From: Dongia_A sp039808885
Lineage (GTDB): Bacteria > Pseudomonadota > Alphaproteobacteria > Dongiales > Dongiaceae
NCBI GenBank assembly: GCA_039808885.1
Contig: JBDHTX010000013.1
Span: 44,371 to 108,370, forward strand
Reading direction: 5' to 3'
DNA length: 64,000 nt
The position numbers were made by a program, and so were the translations under genes. This document shows, in pieces, positions 62,901 through 64,000 of the stretch. The notes under the pieces were generated by a model. It had not been told where the DNA came from and ran no database searches. It worked only from the letters and a program-made list of their open reading frames with translations. Positions within the stretch are counted from its first letter, which is position 1; each line of letters begins with the position of its first letter.

Positions 62901-64000
62901 GACGGTCGTGGACGGCGTGGTCTTCGCCAACAACAGCTCGACCTTCGACGTCACCGTCGACGCGGTGCTGGACCAGTACCTGGACGTGTCGCAGAGCGCG
63001 GTGCCGACGGCGACCGAGAGCGGTTCGAGCCAGAATGTGGGGCTGAACCTGACCAGCGCGCTGGCCGGCTCGGCGGGCAATCCGTTCACCAACTCGTTCG
63101 CCGGCGGCGCGGGCGCCGACGGCGACGGGTCCGAGGTGCTGCCGAAGACGGCGACGATCTCGGTGCCGAACACGGCGATCGACCTGACGCTGGGTGCCGG
63201 CTTCCCGGCCAGCACGACCCTGGTCGAGAGCCCGGCGAACTCCGGCACCTGGATCCTGACGGCGACGAGCGCGGCGAATCTGCAGACGGCGCTGGGCTTC
63301 GTGCAGGCGGTGGTCCCGGCGGGCTTCGACGGCGTGATCAACGGCCAGATCTCGGTGACGACGGCGGAGGCGAACACGCCGCAGGGCACGGCGCCGGCGA
63401 GCGGCAACGAGCCGGTCACGTCGGACAACACCTACACCGACCAGACCAACTTCTCGATCACGGTCAACCCGTCGACGACGGTGACCACCTCGGCGGTGGT
63501 GGGCACGCAGGGTGCTTCCTACCTGAAGGAAGATGTCTACGGCCCGGTCACCCTGACGGCGACGCCTGGCGCGACCGACCACGTGACGCAGATCGTTCTC
63601 AGCAACGTTCCTGCCAACTGGGACGTGAAGGACGACAGCAACGCCGACTTCACCATCGTCGGCGGCAGCATCGTCGGCACCCCGACCTACAACGCGGTCA
63701 CCCACACCATCACCTTCGACGTCAGCGGCGCTGCCGACGGCGTTCCGGTGTCGATCACGGTGCAGGTGAAGGCGGCGCCGGACAGCGACGTCGACGGTGC
63801 GAACCTGAACGTCGCCGCCACGGTGGTGGACGGCGACGGCGGCGAGACCACGTCGAGCAACAGCAACTTCAACGTGACGGTCGACGCGGTGCTGGACCAG
63901 TACCTGGACGTGTCGCAGAGCGCGGTGCCGACGGCGACCGAGAGCGGTTCGAGCCAGAATGTGGGGCTGAACCTGACCAGCGCGCTGGCCGGCTCGGCGG
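56914..64000 (+). CDS. Giant LapA-class type I-secreted adhesin 3 (3' end beyond window)
   Basis: The frame is open from ATG 56914 to the window edge (2362 codons). The N-terminal module is almost identical to adhesin 1 from residue 30 to 185, including LPTDTTDGLLAKIGPEG and TAAG at 133-136. A cadherin-like region (about 190-920) follows, including the block FGADQSSREQDKDADDPTAR and calcium-site-like DADGDG runs. Four modules of about 190-220 residues (about 925-1765; starts near LVQDETAGVQ, LQLDETVGGDG, LIHDETKGDDG and LVLDESVGLP, ends DDDGP or EDDGP) resemble the triple modules of adhesin 1. From about 1905 it switches to the 300-residue KEDV repeat type of adhesin 2. The last 121 bp of the window repeat an earlier segment exactly. 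VWA, RTX and secretion regions are expected downstream but not seen. Confidence 0.88.
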   Translation, partial: MATDSTHLPQGESITDASADMAGTEHEFGSVQLAAATNGAGEPVQVPQGQRVVLIPAQPGQTITLPTDTTDGLLAKIGPEGNLSIVIDGRTIIFQGYVQANEQSPIKIVTADGDPVDVADVVGATDPNLDIQTAAGPATGNTGDAGGGGIFIPFQAGPGPGLIGAEGVLGATALQYKLIDDERKLFTRDEDTAPTDIRITFDILGGVINEDDLQGDARVELQPLSERGNSASFLPPQSGGDFGQGNDPFDGEDREEGGADSDGNDGYPDSDREPLQTVATVKVTFGDDIPGTLSVDTTNLPAGLTSEGEPVIYELQPAGGGQGNGIVAFVDADSDGKYTDGVDRLVFDVKVQEDKSDSEFHVVFTLYDNIDNAAPDANGDGRADLLGANEQTLDLPVKLTAEDSDGSTLSTVMHLGVEDDIPFFGETGYQWTEGSSLLLTIDNVDPAIAHDESWFPQGDADDQSIFNPNAWNAAQDAYAKVTGAGFSLPYGDSVGAVFGIAQNQVAASFGADQSSREQDKDADDPTARNSIFGELEDRTDADGDGLDDGENEHPFELFMIATGGGAGAVPTEDNLLTPGNEGNLTIADQVTNATVTWNGEIETIKLHQIDAQTIVGYIEVENQPQQDARESIAVDLGTGKEAVFVITINDDGTLTFVQYHQINHDTDGPTSADHDDGFQILGEDGTPVIQVRISDNDGDHATKPLNVVVQDDGPKFCGVDWGYDYDATSRFNGTGLIDEDKLQPNGNGDHAYGDDPGRVHTDGKISFSFGVDQPGHLAIQAMEIKDDSGHVVLSLSVDGNGDLIGANDLHTADGQPVIIGRSGPDVDGVVTWTAYVNLGTAESPVQGDPVFTFTLDSEGAGIGEFDFCLLQPLAHPFTDDPSTDADNDATSFEDNLHVDVTVRGYDVDGDWSEGHINISVDDDSPDGCKVDIRLGGGEGEDALLVQDETAGVQDKGDGVSGASDPDASAQDEDDVADPSAALAAFEVTRGLLSNLGHAQTNIVVDLSGGSADADAAIGADRPGSVGAVSLVDSAGNAFDGDATNLRDTQTNRQIFLFTETVDGETFVVGRVGTGGGAADSEGAVSFVLHVTDTGALELGQYRAIQHNDTGSLDESVRLLGGNNENAIVHLQVTVTDADGDAVTVIRPLGGGNEGASAIVFQDDGPVIHKTENGISLQLDETVGGDGTDFDDPAYPAAPQDGPAIENDEEQGIILPISLQNHGDPLGVASAEASTLFSYDAGADGDYSHSYSLIIGNGGVTGLHDTLKGQPITLYDGSGTIYGTNTDGDVIFAINVDGSGHITVAQYQAIDHGGEEGEFGAPDELLSLPQGVLSVQLSVTDGDYDTVTESRDIGSAITFDDDGPKADLVDIKLDVNGDGLLIHDETKGDDGDDDVAGPLPVFSALELSKSLTAIGYAATVVTVDLSGGTGNPNAAYGSDGPGATTLSLTGAGGSSLFGAATNLTDTATGGAIYLFAVGGGIVLGVVGNDPAGQVAFALALDDSGNLSLAQYRAIVHSEAGDEASGKHDDPITLLAGPNGEAAVYISAIVTDKDHDSVRVSVPLDGKDGNGAIIFEDDGPSTHLTLGSGAALVLDESVGLPALDQPADPNANDEAGNVDGDIAYAHISAGALFGESTNFGTDGKAATGDRVFSLEVKGEDSGLVDSESDLAIILVDKGNGVVEGHVGAADGELSFRVTVDVATGDVTVSQFRAVEHDDANDPDESASPEIMDGDKLLLKLTVTDGDGDTDSDTIDLGAVIRFEDDGPTARDDVDSIETSDSGATFFASGNVISGTGVDTPGVDDGGSDKVAVISKLQSVTQDSDPDGGFVANGVFGTLTMDAAGNYTYDFDEGNWLGKVPSGSKETFTYTYTDSDGDSDTATLTINLGDATVSTSAVVNPGGASLIKEDVETPVALTATPGAGDHVTQIVLDDIPAGWTVNQGGITLSSGTLGTVTLVGDTLTINIIGAGAGVAVTATVPVTPAADSDVDGDNLVVQATVVDGVVFANNSSTFDVTVDAVLDQYLDVSQSAVPTATESGSSQNVGLNLTSALAGSAGNPFTNSFAGGAGADGDGSEVLPKTATISVPNTAIDLTLGAGFPASTTLVESPANSGTWILTATSAANLQTALGFVQAVVPAGFDGVINGQISVTTAEANTPQGTAPASGNEPVTSDNTYTDQTNFSITVNPSTTVTTSAVVGTQGASYLKEDVYGPVTLTATPGATDHVTQIVLSNVPANWDVKDDSNADFTIVGGSIVGTPTYNAVTHTITFDVSGAADGVPVSITVQVKAAPDSDVDGANLNVAATVVDGDGGETTSSNSNFNVTVDAVLDQYLDVSQSAVPTATESGSSQNVGLNLTSALAGSA
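62956..63076 (+). repeat. Exact 121-bp direct repeat in adhesin 3, first copy
   Basis: The segment starting GTCGACGCGGTGCTGGACCA and ending CTGGCCGGCTCGGCGG is repeated without mismatch at 63880-64000. The period is 924 bp (308 codons). It codes for VDAVLDQYLDVSQSAVPT and the following residues in the KEDV-type repeat. Confidence 0.93.
63880..64000 (+). repeat. Exact 121-bp direct repeat in adhesin 3, second copy (cut by window edge)
   Basis: Identical to 62956-63076 up to the last base of the window, so the identity probably extends further. It marks the start of the conserved half of the next 308-residue repeat unit. Confidence 0.93.

Noticed and set aside
62956..64000. Possible CRISPR-like spaced repeats in adhesin 3
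   Set aside because: The repeats are 121 bp or longer, in frame, with a 924-bp period, and code for adhesin modules.
38722..64000. Type I secretion genes or LapG/LapD within the window
   Set aside because: None found on either strand; they may lie beyond the right edge or elsewhere in the genome.

Overview
The window looks like a chromosome segment of a GC-rich alphaproteobacterium, most likely Rhodospirillales-like. The evidence is the very high GC at third codon positions, two exact TTAA-N7-TTAA (CtrA-type) boxes in intergenic DNA, a small RHH_4-type DNA-binding protein, and small proteins of families that are mainly alphaproteobacterial. The genus is inference. No rRNA, tRNA, phage, plasmid or CRISPR signal was seen. 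The only mobile element I can support is a 110-bp MITE-like insertion at 37011-37120.

Positions 1-10.6 kb hold catabolic and housekeeping genes on both strands: the 5' end of an M81/MlrC-type gene, a trimethylamine-dehydrogenase-like flavoprotein, a sugar-transfer-associated ATP-grasp protein, an MFS transporter, an acyl-CoA dehydrogenase, a BetI-like TetR regulator, a DECR-type 2,4-dienoyl-CoA reductase-like SDR, a second SDR, a small unknown protein, and a protein with degenerate REC and GGDEF domains behind a CtrA-type box.

Positions 10.6-15.0 kb form a thiamine-acquisition unit. A choline/thiamine-kinase-like gene is followed by a promoter, a TPP riboswitch with a readable translational switch, and thiBPQ. 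Positions 15.0-25.6 kb hold a class III aminotransferase divergent from a complete oligopeptide-type ABC importer (SBP, two permeases, two ATPases), followed by two tandem S9 peptidases of equal length. This layout suggests peptide uptake followed by hydrolysis. Positions 25.6-28.4 kb hold two tandem PKHD-type dioxygenases and a SufS-type cysteine desulfurase. Positions 28.6-36.4 kb are a tight operon of a polyamine-type ABC importer (Tat-exported SBP, two permeases, ATPase) with an isochorismatase-fold hydrolase, a GH63/MGH1-like glycosidase and a ribokinase-family kinase. This suggests import and dismantling of a nitrogen-containing glycoside or similar compound.

Positions 36.5-64 kb are the most striking part. 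Three consecutive giant type I-secreted adhesins (3331 aa, 2365 aa, and more than 2362 aa cut by the window edge) share an N-terminal module of about 190 residues that ends in a TAAGPA motif. This matches the LapG-type di-alanine cleavage motif of LapA-class adhesins. The two complete proteins end in von Willebrand A, RTX and C-terminal secretion regions. The genes share an upstream regulatory block with conserved spacing. They are preceded by a small protein that resembles a stand-alone adhesin-repeat module and by an RHH-PAS regulator-like protein. No secretion ATPase, membrane-fusion protein, LapD or LapG is inside the window, so control by c-di-GMP/LapG proteolysis is inference from the motif.
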